A stretch of DNA of 20,346 nt, taken from contig CAJGDR010000009.1 in NCBI GenBank assembly GCA_904502205.1, positions 1 to 20,346 on the forward strand, written 5' to 3'. Under the pieces are notes generated by a model that saw only the letters and a list, made by a program, of their open reading frames with translations, made no database searches and was not told the DNA's origin. This DNA comes from an uncultured Bacilli bacterium (lineage in GTDB: Bacteria > Bacillota_I > Bacilli_A > ML615J-28 > CAG-313). Positions 6,736 to 17,035 of this stretch are shown here, piece by piece; within the stretch, counting starts at the first letter, position 1; the number at the start of each line of letters is the position of its first letter. Both the position numbers and the translations under genes were made by a program.

Positions 6736-7560
6736 AAGCTACATAAATTTTAAAGTTGGTACTTGTAAAGTTTACATTATATTTAATACCCAAATATTCA
6801 AATACAAATTGGTCATTTTCAAATCGACCATTACAATATTGGCTATACCATTCTTGAATTGCTTTCGCCTTATCTTCTACATTAGAAATTGCAGATGGAT
6901 ACTCAAATGTGTGATAATTGTCTTGTAAATATTCTTCTTTTGATAACAATTTATCTACTTTAGTATTTGCACCTAATTTATAAGCAGTATTAAACGGTAA
7001 TGCGATCATGAATATTTGTTGTTTATTATCAATTTTTTGTACAATTAATGGTACTTCAATACTCATTGTTATTCCAGTACTATAAGTATATGCAAAATAT
7101 CTAACACCGCCAGAAATAAAACTTCTGAACATATAAGAATAACGCGTACCATCAGTATCCCATGTTACGATTGTATATTCAACTGATTTAGTATTTTCAT
7201 CAAGTGGAACTTTTTTATCACCAAAGATTGCATTTGGATTATCATATTCTTGAACAATTTCTGAAACAACATAATATGAATTTTTGAATTTCTTCAAGTG
7301 ATTGTAAAAATCATTACTTAATTTTAAATTATCATTTTTTGTAAAAATATAACCTAATAAAGAACTTGTTTCGTAAACATTATATGTACCTTCATAAGCA
7401 AAAGATAAATGTGGTGGATTAGTTTTCATTGTAATGGCATCTTTAAGTTCTTCATTAAGTGTCATTACTACGCCGTTTTCCATTTTAATAGTTTTATCTT
7501 TACAACTAGCAAGTGTAAAGATTAATAAAAATAAACTAATTATTGATAATAATTTTTTCA

Positions 7561-7561
<1 letters not shown>
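6734..7561 (-). CDS. Lipoprotein of unknown function
   Basis: A 275-residue protein with a clear lipoprotein signal: MKK, a hydrophobic core LLSIISLFLLIFT, and the lipobox LASC with the modified cysteine at residue 20. It should be anchored on the outer face of the cytoplasmic membrane. The mature part is rich in Tyr, Phe, Asn and Lys with alternating strand-like segments (for example VEYTIVTWDTDGTRYSYMF near 127-145 and YEGTYNVYETSSLLGYIF), and ends in a compact beta-rich tail. I do not recognise the family and see no catalytic motif. The ATG shares one base with the tgt stop (TAATG), with AAGGA in the end of tgt, so it is cotranscribed and coupled with tgt. A terminator starts at its stop codon. 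The pairing with a tRNA-modifying enzyme is not functionally obvious. Confidence 0.85.
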
Positions 7562-8709
<1,148 letters not shown>

Positions 8710-8722
8710 TTATATTTAATAT

Positions 8723-8751
8723 ATTTTATCATAAATTGTTTAATTTATCAA
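8723..8751 (-). promoter_or_regulatory. Sigma-A-type promoter for tgt-lipoprotein
   Basis: Read on the minus strand: TTGATA (8746-8751), 17-base spacer, TAAAAT (8723-8728), with TGA directly before the -10 (extended -10). It sits immediately beyond the terminator of the upstream unit and 28 bases before the tgt start. The remaining leader is too short for a preQ1 riboswitch. Confidence 0.72.
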
Positions 8752-8760
8752 GTAAATTAA

Positions 8761-8786
8761 AATAAAGGTCTTTTCAGACCTTTATT
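8761..8786 (-). terminator. Intrinsic terminator after the phosphodiester-glycosidase-family gene
   Basis: The arms AATAAAGGTCT (8761-8771) and AGACCTTTATT (8776-8786) form an 11-bp perfect stem with a 4-base loop, 10 bases past the stop codon at 8797. The minus-strand 3' arm runs into a T-rich stretch that merges with the tgt promoter region. On the plus strand it would also end in a T run. Confidence 0.8.
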
Positions 8787-8796
8787 TTTTAATTAA

Positions 8797-10950
8797 CTAT
8801 TTTCTTTTTTTAATTAATAATAATGCAGCAGCACCGATTAATGGAAGAATTGAAACAAATCCCATTGGACAGTTCATTCCACCAACATTATTGTTTGGTT
8901 TTTCATCTGTTTTTTCTTTTTCACCACAAACGCATTCACCATCAACAAATTCGTGTTCATGTTCTGGATCTAATTCACCACATTCACATTTACCATCTAC
9001 GAATTCATGTTCATGTTCTGGTTCAAGTTCACCACATTCGCATTTACCATCAACAAATTCATGTTCATGAGGTGCTTCCCAATTTGGATCTAATTCACCA
9101 CATTCACATTTACCATCGACAAATTTGTGTTCATGAACATCTTCCATACCATGATTATATACTAATGCATCAACTAATGATTCATTAACAACATTATTAA
9201 TTTCTGTACGATAACTATATTCTAATGAGAATCTATATTCTTTTTCAGCATCACTAAAAATAGTAATTGAATATCCACCCGCTACTTTTCTAGCAGCTGT
9301 AGTAGTTTTACCATCATTATATACAACATTAAGTTTAGTCATTGCAAAAGATGGGTCAGAAACAGAAATATTTAATTTAAAGCCACGAGCTTGTTTTTCA
9401 ATAGTTAAACCATTGATTACAGGTTCAGCAAGTTTATCAGATTTTTCACCAGCTACTTCAATATTTTCACTATAGAAACATTTACCAACTTTACTTGAAC
9501 CTGATTTATAAATTAACATAACTGATAAATTATATGTTCTACCAGCTTGTAATCCTGAAATTTCAAATGATTCAGCACTTTGACCTGTTGGATTACCATT
9601 AATATAGATTTCACTAGATTCATAGCTAAATCCATTTAATGTCTCAATTGATGCAGAACCAGAAATAGTTGCTGTACCATCAGCATTTTCTTTTGCAGTT
9701 GCTTCAATATCGATATTAGTTCTTGGAGCTACAACTAATAAACAGTTAGCATCACTTCTTTCACTACCATCAGCTGGAGAGTTTACTACTGTTAAAACGC
9801 CATTTTTTCTAATGATGAATGTTGATGATCCACCACCATCTAAGTTGAATGCATCTACACAACCTAATTGTTGTAAAGCAAGAGCATTTTCTCTTTCAGA
9901 TACACCGTCCATACCATCTTGACGTCCATCAATAACCATTAATACACATGAACCATCAGCTTTAAAACCAATTGTTGTTCTAGGATGACGTGCAGTAACG
10001 TGATCAAGACCATAGTCACCAATTTCTTGAGCTGATAAGATTTCACCATTTCTTAATGTTTGAGCACCAGAACCAAACACACTATTGTATTGAGACCAAG
10101 CACCTGCAATTTTTTTAGAAACACGTACTTGACAACCACTATCTAATAAGTTAGCAATTTCAACATCTGTAGTAATTACTGCAGGAACATCAGGATTAGT
10201 TTTTTCAACTTTATCTTTTGCAGTACCAGCAATATAGAAATATGATGTTAATCTTGATTTAGAAGATGCTTCAATATTGAAAATTTCTGCATTACTTGCT
10301 GAAATACTTTCGCTCATTCCATAGCAAACAGTAGTTTGACCAGCAGCAGGTGCAGCATTAAATGCATCTACTTCAATTGTTTTAATAATTGCTAAACCAT
10401 TTGCATCATAAATATCTAAAACATATTTTTCAGTAGTAGGTAATACTTCACCACGATTAGCAATTTTATAATTTAAATTTTCATCAATACCAACACAATA
10501 CATATAATTATATTGTGATTTATCACGTAATACAACACCATCAACAACTGATTGGTTTCTCATTGAGAATACTTTAGTTACAGAATCTGATCCAAAATAG
10601 TCATCATTAATAGCAGCGATAACCATATATTCAGGATGTTTAGCTTCGTAATCTAATGCCATTTGCATAACTGTACTAGCTTTAATACCATTCATATTTG
10701 GAATAGCCCATGATACTACTTTCGCACCACTCATTGGGCTTACGCTTACCATGTTTACTTGTTGACTACCACTAACACCTTCATCATTAACTGATGTAGC
10801 AGAGAATTTTTCATAATCAACACCATCAATTAAAGATAAGCTTTCTTTTACATCACCTTTCTTGAAACTTAAGCTGCTTGCGAATACTGTTTGTGTACTA
10901 AAAACAGCTAAACAAACAAATGTTAAAACTAATGTTAAAAACTTTTTCAT
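8797..10950 (-). CDS. Secreted phosphodiester glycosidase (NAGPA-domain) family protein with His/Cys tail repeats and membrane anchor
   Basis: This 717-residue protein is probably anchored at the cell surface. A signal peptide occupies residues 1-24 (cleavage after VFA). The NAGPA/phosphodiester-glycosidase domain spans about 70-410. Its conserved core includes RHPRTTIGF (321-329), VIDGRQDGMDGVS (339-351) and NLDGGGSST (369-377), then SPADGSERSDANCLLVV. Two fibronectin-III-like beta regions follow (about 411-500 and 505-600). Four repeats of the HEHEFVDGKCECGE type occupy 606-680, then a linker, NCPMG, a membrane helix and a terminal KKRK. Family members remove sugar caps from phosphodiesters; the substrate here is unknown, perhaps a cell-wall or exopolysaccharide phosphodiester. 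The ATG lies 2 bases after the pgi stop, and GAGAGGG within the end of pgi serves as its ribosome binding site, so it is the last gene of the dnaE-pgm-pgi unit. Confidence 0.9.
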   Translation of the reverse strand: MKKFLTLVLTFVCLAVFSTQTVFASSLSFKKGDVKESLSLIDGVDYEKFSATSVNDEGVSGSQQVNMVSVSPMSGAKVVSWAIPNMNGIKASTVMQMALDYEAKHPEYMVIAAINDDYFGSDSVTKVFSMRNQSVVDGVVLRDKSQYNYMYCVGIDENLNYKIANRGEVLPTTEKYVLDIYDANGLAIIKTIEVDAFNAAPAAGQTTVCYGMSESISASNAEIFNIEASSKSRLTSYFYIAGTAKDKVEKTNPDVPAVITTDVEIANLLDSGCQVRVSKKIAGAWSQYNSVFGSGAQTLRNGEILSAQEIGDYGLDHVTARHPRTTIGFKADGSCVLMVIDGRQDGMDGVSERENALALQQLGCVDAFNLDGGGSSTFIIRKNGVLTVVNSPADGSERSDANCLLVVAPRTNIDIEATAKENADGTATISGSASIETLNGFSYESSEIYINGNPTGQSAESFEISGLQAGRTYNLSVMLIYKSGSSKVGKCFYSENIEVAGEKSDKLAEPVINGLTIEKQARGFKLNISVSDPSFAMTKLNVVYNDGKTTTAARKVAGGYSITIFSDAEKEYRFSLEYSYRTEINNVVNESLVDALVYNHGMEDVHEHKFVDGKCECGELDPNWEAPHEHEFVDGKCECGELEPEHEHEFVDGKCECGELDPEHEHEFVDGECVCGEKEKTDEKPNNNVGGMNCPMGFVSILPLIGAAALLLIKKRK
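8920..9135 (-). repeat. Four in-frame tandem repeats encoding His/Cys motifs
   Basis: The units start at residues 606, 628, 646 and 664 of the encoding protein. The first is 22 residues long because of an NWEAP insert; the next two are exactly 18 residues (54 bases). Consensus: HEHEFVDGKCECGELDPE. The fourth has drifted (GECVCGEKEK). DNA copies are near-identical with mostly third-position changes, which fits recent duplication under protein-level selection. The H-x-H and C-x-C pairs suggest metal binding, but this is inference. Confidence 0.9.
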
Positions 10951-10952
10951 TA

Positions 10953-12263
10953 TTATACCCTCTCTTTTAATATTTTAGCAAGCTCTTCATAGCCTGGTTT
11001 GCCCAATAATGCGAACATATTCTTTTTATAGCTTTCAACTCCTGGTTGATTAAATGGATTAATCTCAAGCATATAGCAAGCTAATCCACAGCTAAACATC
11101 ATAAAATACAATAAATAACCGATATTATAACTATCAATTTTTTCAAATTCTAATACAACATTTGGAACATTACCATCAACGTGTGCAAGTAAAGTTCCCA
11201 TCATTGCTTGATTATTTACTTCGCTTAGTTTTTTACCAGCTAAATAATTGATACCATCTAAATCTGAACTAGCTTCTTCTAAGACTAAATCAGCCTCAGG
11301 TGTACCAACTTTTAAAATAGTTTCAAACATAATTCTTTTACCCTCTTGAACATATTGTCCCATTGAGTGTAAATCTGTAGAATAAACTAAGCTAGCAGGG
11401 AATAGTCCAACACCATCTTTTCCTTCAGATTCACCGAATAATTGTTTCCACCATTCACTAATATATGATAATTTTGGTTCATATGAAACTAAAATTTCAA
11501 CAAGTTTATCTTGATTGTACATGATATTACGTACTGCTGCATATTGCATTGCTGAATTTTGTTCGAAAGGTAAATTGTAGCAATCATTCATCGCTTTTGT
11601 TGCACCTTTAAATAATTCATCAATATCAATTCCAGCACATGCAATTGGAAGTAAACCAACAGCAGTAAACCATGAATATCTTCCACCAACATCATCAGGT
11701 ACAATAAATGTTTCATAGCCAAGTTCATCAGCTTGTACACGTAAAGCACCTTTTACTGCATCAGTTGTAGCATAAATTCTGCTTGCAGCACGACTTCCAT
11801 ATTTTTGTTCTAATAATTGTTTTAATAATCTAAACGCAATTGCAGGTTCTGTAGTAGTACCTGATTTTGAAATTACATTAACTGAGAAATCACGATCTTG
11901 TAAATATTCAAGAAGTTGACTCATATAAGTTGAAGATAATGTGTGTCCTGCAAAAATTACTTCTAAACCTAATTCATTAGAATAATAAGGTTTTAAAGCT
12001 TCAATTACAGCTTTAGCTCCTAAATATGAACCGCCAATACCTACGACTACTAAAATATCTGATTCATCCTTAATCTTTTTAGCTGCTTTTTTGATTCTTT
12101 CATATTCTTCTAAATCATGTGTTTCAGGATATCTTAACCATCCTAAGAAATCATTACCAGCACCTGTTTTATTAACAAGTGTTTGATAAGCTTTTAAAAC
12201 TGCTTCTTTTCTTTCATTAAGTTGTTCTGAAGAAACAGCTTTTTGATAATTTACTTTAATCAT
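10953..12263 (-). CDS. pgi: Glucose-6-phosphate isomerase
   Basis: Interconverts glucose-6-phosphate and fructose-6-phosphate in glycolysis; cytoplasmic. The 436 residues match the shorter Gram-positive form. Visible are GIGGSYLGA (75-83), the sugar-phosphate loop [10 protein letters not shown] (131-140), the family signature [15 protein letters not shown] (192-206), FGESEGKDG (276-284) with the active glutamate, DLHSMGQ (297-303) with the active histidine, and the second signature [12 protein letters not shown] near the C-terminus with the active lysine. The ATG shares a base with the pgm stop (TAATG) and has GGAGG ten bases upstream. It is cotranscribed with pgm, its metabolic neighbour. 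Confidence 0.97.
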   Translation of the reverse strand: MIKVNYQKAVSSEQLNERKEAVLKAYQTLVNKTGAGNDFLGWLRYPETHDLEEYERIKKAAKKIKDESDILVVVGIGGSYLGAKAVIEALKPYYSNELGLEVIFAGHTLSSTYMSQLLEYLQDRDFSVNVISKSGTTTEPAIAFRLLKQLLEQKYGSRAASRIYATTDAVKGALRVQADELGYETFIVPDDVGGRYSWFTAVGLLPIACAGIDIDELFKGATKAMNDCYNLPFEQNSAMQYAAVRNIMYNQDKLVEILVSYEPKLSYISEWWKQLFGESEGKDGVGLFPASLVYSTDLHSMGQYVQEGKRIMFETILKVGTPEADLVLEEASSDLDGINYLAGKKLSEVNNQAMMGTLLAHVDGNVPNVVLEFEKIDSYNIGYLLYFMMFSCGLACYMLEINPFNQPGVESYKKNMFALLGKPGYEELAKILKERV

Positions 12264-13957
12264 TATTTAATATCCTCCACTAATTTAGATAATTCATTTT
12301 GTAATGAATCAATAAATTCTTTTGCAAGTTCTTTTGTTTTTTCAACAATTGCAATATAGATTTTTAATTTAGGTTCTGTTCCAGATGGTCTTAAAACAAA
12401 CCAACCACCGTCATCAAAAATGTATTTTAATACAAATGATTTAGGTAATGTAAGTTTTTCTTCTTTACCATCTTCATAAGCAACACCTTTATCATAATCT
12501 TCGATACGAACAATTTTCTTTCCACTCATCGCATCAAACTTAGAAGATTGGAAAGTTCTCATAATTCTTTCAATTCTTTCGCTACCGCTCTTACCTTCTA
12601 GATAGATGTTTTGAACACCTTCAGTATAGAATCCGTGTTCTTCATATAAATCTTCTAATACTTCAACAAGGTTTTTACCATTGTTTTTATAATATGCAGC
12701 TACTTCAGCAAGTAATAAAGTTGCTTGATAAGAGTCTTTATCACGAACAAAATCTTTGATTACGTAACCATAAGATTCTTCATATCCGAAGAAGAATTCT
12801 TCTTTTGTATCTTCAATTAAAGCTGCTTGTTCACCGATAAACTTAAATCCTGTTAAAGTTTGAATTAAGTTTAATCCATATTTATCACAAATTGCTTTTG
12901 CAAAGTTTGAAGTAACAATTGTATTATAAACATTAGCAACTTCAGCACGTTTTCTAAACTTACCAAGATAATCAAGAAGGATTGCACCTGTTTGGTTACC
13001 AGTTAGTAAAACATATTCATTGTTATGCCAAATAGCTATACCCATTCTATCTGCGTCAGGGTCAGTTGCAATTAAAATATCAGCTTTTATTTTTTTACCA
13101 AGTTCAATCGCATATTCAAATGCTCTTGAATCTTCAGGGTTAGGTGATTTTAAAGTAGTAAAATTACCATCAGGTATCATTTGTTCTGCCACAGGTGTTA
13201 CATGATATCCTTGACTTTGTAATAAGTCAACAAGTTTTACAGATGCTGTTCCGTGAAGTGGAGTAAATACAATTGATAAGTTTTCTTTTTCTACATCTTG
13301 AACCTTAACAGTAAGAACTTTTTCTAAATAAGCTTTATCAATTTCTTCACCGATTAATTCAATTTGACCTTTTTCAACAAATGAATCAAAATCACCTACA
13401 GGAATTGCAAAAATATCTTCAACTGCATTGATTTTATCAATTACGATATCAGCAAGTTCAGGAATTAATTGGCAACCTTTTTCATCATAAACTTTGTATC
13501 CATTATATTTTGGTGGATTGTGACTGGCAGTAATCATGATACCACCTACACATTTTAGATGACGAACTGTAAAACTAAGTTCTGGAGTTGATCTTAAATT
13601 TTCAAATAAATAAACTTTTAATCCAAGTGCTGCAAGAACACAAGCAGCTGACTTAGAAAACTCTTTGGAATTGTGACGGCAGTCATAAGAAATAGTAACA
13701 GCAGGTTTTTTAATATCTTTATTTTTTTCTAATAAATATTTACCAAATCCATATGTACATTTATTAATAATATGTACATTCATACGATTTGTACCTACTC
13801 CCATTACACCTCTTAGTCCACCAGTACCAAATGCGATATCTGTATAAAATGCATCTTCTAATTCTTCATCATTTAAAGAATCTAATTCAAGACGTAACTT
13901 TTCGTCTAAGTTAGCATTTTTCCAAATATTAATTTTTTCTAACGTTTTTAAATCCAT
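12263..13957 (-). CDS. Phosphoglucomutase / phosphomannomutase (alpha-D-phosphohexomutase family)
   Basis: Interconverts glucose-1-phosphate and glucose-6-phosphate (or the mannose equivalents), linking glycolysis to cell-envelope sugar synthesis. The protein is 564 residues, the length of the Gram-positive PgcA-type enzyme. It has the phosphoserine loop [20 protein letters not shown] (serine at about 145), the Mg2+-binding loop DPDADR (about 299-304), GYEESYGY, and the C-terminal phosphate-binding [16 protein letters not shown] at 13966 is in frame, but AAGGTG overlaps it and lies 6 bases before the ATG at 13957, so the ATG is chosen. It follows dnaE by 37 bases without a terminator. A weak promoter-like TATAAA at the end of dnaE cannot be excluded. 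The one-base overlap with pgi fits a glucose-1-phosphate to fructose-6-phosphate module. Confidence 0.95.
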   Translation of the reverse strand: MDLKTLEKINIWKNANLDEKLRLELDSLNDEELEDAFYTDIAFGTGGLRGVMGVGTNRMNVHIINKCTYGFGKYLLEKNKDIKKPAVTISYDCRHNSKEFSKSAACVLAALGLKVYLFENLRSTPELSFTVRHLKCVGGIMITASHNPPKYNGYKVYDEKGCQLIPELADIVIDKINAVEDIFAIPVGDFDSFVEKGQIELIGEEIDKAYLEKVLTVKVQDVEKENLSIVFTPLHGTASVKLVDLLQSQGYHVTPVAEQMIPDGNFTTLKSPNPEDSRAFEYAIELGKKIKADILIATDPDADRMGIAIWHNNEYVLLTGNQTGAILLDYLGKFRKRAEVANVYNTIVTSNFAKAICDKYGLNLIQTLTGFKFIGEQAALIEDTKEEFFFGYEESYGYVIKDFVRDKDSYQATLLLAEVAAYYKNNGKNLVEVLEDLYEEHGFYTEGVQNIYLEGKSGSERIERIMRTFQSSKFDAMSGKKIVRIEDYDKGVAYEDGKEEKLTLPKSFVLKYIFDDGGWFVLRPSGTEPKLKIYIAIVEKTKELAKEFIDSLQNELSKLVEDIK

Positions 13958-13994
13958 TTTTTTCACCTTGTTTAAACTTAATACCTTTTCTTTT

Positions 13995-16973
13995 TTATAT
14001 TATTCGGAAATTCTCAACAACAATTTGTTTTTCAGAATTTCTTTCTTCTAAATTTCCAGTAACCATTATTACTGTACCGACTTGTACTTCGACAAAGTCT
14101 AAATATAATTTTGGGAAAATTGTTAATCCCACATTACCTGTATCATCTTTGATATCAGCAAAAAACATTTTGGTATCATTCTTAGTTTTAATTTCTCTAA
14201 TTCTAGTAACAATACCTAAAATCGAAACTCTACCAAGTTTTATATCAGAAATTTTTCGAACCATTTTCTTTCTAAAATATCCTTCATATTGATACATAAA
14301 GTTATATTTTAAGTTAATTCCAAGTATTTGTAATTCTTTTTCTAATAAATAACCATAACTAAATTCTTCGTTATCATATACAACTGTTGTTAAATTTTTA
14401 ACAAAAGCATACTTTTTACGATTACTAAGTGTACCATAATTATCTATCATTGTCTTTTTTGTTAATCCAAAACAATCAAGTGCACCACTATAAATAATAT
14501 TTTCAATTAATTGTGGTGTTAATTTATCACTTATTCTATTAATAAAGTCTTCAAAATTATCAAATGGTTTAACTTTTCGTTCATTTAGTATTTCATTGAC
14601 ATAACTTGGTCCTAAACCATCAATAGCAGTTAATGGCATCACAATCGTATTATTGATGACTTTAAATGAATCATCACTAATATTGATATTTGGAATCTCA
14701 ACTTTTATATGACGTTTAGAAATTTCACTAATGTAATTAGCAAGTAAATTATTAGTTCCAATTACACTATTTAATAAAACACTAAAATAATAGCTTGGAT
14801 AATGACATTTTAAATATGCTGTTAAATACGCAATAACTGAATAAGCTACGCTATGTGCTTTATTAAAACCATAATTTGCAAATTTCAAAATATATTCATA
14901 TATTTCTTCAGCAACTTCTTTTGAATAACCTTTATTCATTGATGAAGTAACAAATTTATTTTTTTCTTTAATTAGTACATCTTTTTTCTTTTTAGATACT
15001 GCTCTTCTTAATACATCTGCCTCACCCAAACTATAACCAGCAAATTTCCAAGCAATTAACATAATTTGATCTTGATATACAATTATGCCATGAGTAGGCT
15101 TTAAAATGTTTTCTAAATCTTTATGTAAATAAGTGATTTTTTCTTTACCTTTTTTACGGTTCACAAATTCGGGAATCATTTCCATTGGACCAGGTCGATA
15201 TAATGCAAGTGCACTACAAATATCCTCAAAACTTTCAACACCCATTTGACGAAGTGTTTGTCGCATTCCTTCTGATTCTAATTGGAATACACCAGTAGTA
15301 TCTCCACTTGTAATCATTTGGAATGTTGATACATCATTGTATTCAGTTGGAAGTTCAAAAGTTGGATAATCTTTTTTAATCATCGTAACACAATTTTTTA
15401 TAATTGTTAAATTACGTAAACCCAAAAAGTCCATTTTTAAAAGGCCTAATTCTTCTAAATCACTCGCTTCAAATTGAGTTTGATAAATACCATTCAATCC
15501 ATTATCTAGCGGAGTATAATTTACCAAATCATATTTAGTAATAATGATACCAGCTGCATGTGTCGATACGTTTCTTGGTAGTCCTTCAATTCTACAAGCA
15601 ATTTGTAATACTTTGTTGATATCGGGATAATTATCCATGATATTTTGTAATTCTGTAGAATGTTCGATTGCTTTTTTCAAATCTTTTGAATAGTTTTTTA
15701 AATATTTTAAAACTTCTTCTAATCTAATTGTTGAAAGTCCTAAAGCCTTCGCAACGTCACGAACTGCTGATTTTATTTGGAATGTTCCAAAAGTTGCTAT
15801 ATGAGCAACTCTGTTAACACCATATTTTTCACCAACATAACGAATTACGGTATCTCTTTCATTATCTGGAAAATCAATATCAATATCGGGCATTGAGATT
15901 CTTTCAATATTTAAAAATCTTTCAAATAACAACTGATATTTCATTGGATCAACATCAGTAATACCAAGTGCATAACTAACAAGCGATGCAGGAGCAGAAC
16001 CTCTTCCTGGTCCTACTAAAATACCACTCTTTTTAGCAAATTTAACATAATCCCAAACAATTAAAAAATAATCTGAGAATCCCATTTTTTTAATGACATC
16101 TAATTCTTTAATTGCTCTATCAATATAACGATTATTTAAAGTACCTAATCTTTTTTCTAAACCTTTAAAACATAATGCTTTTAAATAATCATCAGCATTA
16201 AGCTTAGAATCAAATTCAGGTAATAATAAATTATCATTTTTTATTGTTACATTACATAAATCAACAATTGTTTTATTATTTTCAATAAGATAAGGATATC
16301 TTTTAAATGTATTTTGATATTCTTCTAAAGAATGTAATTTATAATCAACATTTTCAAAATTACAATCTTTAACAACTTTATTACTTGATATTGCTTGTAA
16401 TACATGATAGCTTTCTAAGTCTTCTTCATTAATATATCTTGTATCTTGTAAACCAACTTCTTTAATTTGCAAGTCTTCAATGTATTTATGTAGTTTATAA
16501 TATTCATCATTTAACAAATCACTTGTTATACCAACATATAACATACTTAATGATTCTTTAATTTGTTTAATGTATAAGCTATTTTGATTTTGAATTATTA
16601 ATGAATTTCCATTTAAAATCCCTAAAACTCCTAATCCACATTTTTGTAAATAATTTACATCAATTGATTCAGCATTGATTTTATATCTACTTGCGATTTT
16701 TAGAATATTTTGATAACCAAAATTATCCATTGCATAAAGCTGAATAGGTACTTTATATTCATCTTTAGAAATGTTTATTTCAATACCAATTATCGGTTTA
16801 ATATTATTCTTAGTACATTCCTTATAAAACTTATAACCGCCATGTAAATTTCCAAAATCAACAATCGCTAAAGCTTCATAACCTAATTCTTTTGATTTAA
16901 TGACAACATCTTTTAGAGCACAAAGGCTTTGCATAAAAGAATATTCTGTTCTTAATAATAAATTTGCCAACAT
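13995..16973 (-). CDS. dnaE: DNA polymerase III alpha subunit, DnaE type
   Basis: Replicative polymerase; in low-GC Bacillota, DnaE usually extends primers and works beside PolC. The 992-residue protein is short for the family (about 1,100-1,160). Domains in order: an N-terminal PHP domain (about 1-240); palm and fingers with GPGRGSAPASLVSYALGITD (321-340) and the catalytic MPDIDIDFPD (361-370); helix-hairpin-helix segment with DGLGPSYV (roughly 800); and a C-terminal OB fold (about 905-992). In the PHP domain the metal-binding HxH is replaced (LLLRTEYS) and DHGN reads DFGN, so it is probably inactive as an exonuclease. No separate C-terminal tau-binding domain follows the OB fold. The ATG at 16973 has AAGGAG and a good promoter at 16992-17020. 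It leads the unit that continues into pgm and pgi. Confidence 0.96.
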   Translation of the reverse strand: MLANLLLRTEYSFMQSLCALKDVVIKSKELGYEALAIVDFGNLHGGYKFYKECTKNNIKPIIGIEINISKDEYKVPIQLYAMDNFGYQNILKIASRYKINAESIDVNYLQKCGLGVLGILNGNSLIIQNQNSLYIKQIKESLSMLYVGITSDLLNDEYYKLHKYIEDLQIKEVGLQDTRYINEEDLESYHVLQAISSNKVVKDCNFENVDYKLHSLEEYQNTFKRYPYLIENNKTIVDLCNVTIKNDNLLLPEFDSKLNADDYLKALCFKGLEKRLGTLNNRYIDRAIKELDVIKKMGFSDYFLIVWDYVKFAKKSGILVGPGRGSAPASLVSYALGITDVDPMKYQLLFERFLNIERISMPDIDIDFPDNERDTVIRYVGEKYGVNRVAHIATFGTFQIKSAVRDVAKALGLSTIRLEEVLKYLKNYSKDLKKAIEHSTELQNIMDNYPDINKVLQIACRIEGLPRNVSTHAAGIIITKYDLVNYTPLDNGLNGIYQTQFEASDLEELGLLKMDFLGLRNLTIIKNCVTMIKKDYPTFELPTEYNDVSTFQMITSGDTTGVFQLESEGMRQTLRQMGVESFEDICSALALYRPGPMEMIPEFVNRKKGKEKITYLHKDLENILKPTHGIIVYQDQIMLIAWKFAGYSLGEADVLRRAVSKKKKDVLIKEKNKFVTSSMNKGYSKEVAEEIYEYILKFANYGFNKAHSVAYSVIAYLTAYLKCHYPSYYFSVLLNSVIGTNNLLANYISEISKRHIKVEIPNINISDDSFKVINNTIVMPLTAIDGLGPSYVNEILNERKVKPFDNFEDFINRISDKLTPQLIENIIYSGALDCFGLTKKTMIDNYGTLSNRKKYAFVKNLTTVVYDNEEFSYGYLLEKELQILGINLKYNFMYQYEGYFRKKMVRKISDIKLGRVSILGIVTRIREIKTKNDTKMFFADIKDDTGNVGLTIFPKLYLDFVEVQVGTVIMVTGNLEERNSEKQIVVENFRII

Positions 16974-16991
16974 ATTGTACTCCTTATCATT

Positions 16992-17020
16992 AGTATACCA
17001 TTTTTAAAGTTTTTTTTCAA
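16992..17020 (-). promoter_or_regulatory. Sigma-A-type promoter for the dnaE-pgm-pgi unit
   Basis: Read on the minus strand: TTGAAA (17015-17020), 17-base spacer, TATACT (16992-16997), with TGG in front giving an extended -10. It lies in the 62 bases between the upstream secreted-protein gene and dnaE. I see no convincing terminator in that gap, so some read-through from upstream is possible. Confidence 0.75.
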
Positions 17021-17035
17021 GCATTTATCTTATCT

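Noticed and set aside
8920..9135. Possible CRISPR-like or minisatellite array
   Set aside because: The units are contiguous without spacers, keep the reading frame and vary at third positions, so this is a protein repeat.
8823..9188. Plus-strand open frame of 121 codons rich in His
   Set aside because: It is the exact antisense of the His/Cys repeats in the secreted protein. It has no ribosome binding site or promoter, and its His content comes from complementing the repeat codons.
16974..17035. Terminator between the 728-residue secreted protein gene and dnaE
   Set aside because: Only a 4-bp AAGC/GCTT pairing or a 6-bp pairing with a very long loop can be drawn. Neither is convincing, and the A tract belongs to the dnaE promoter spacer.
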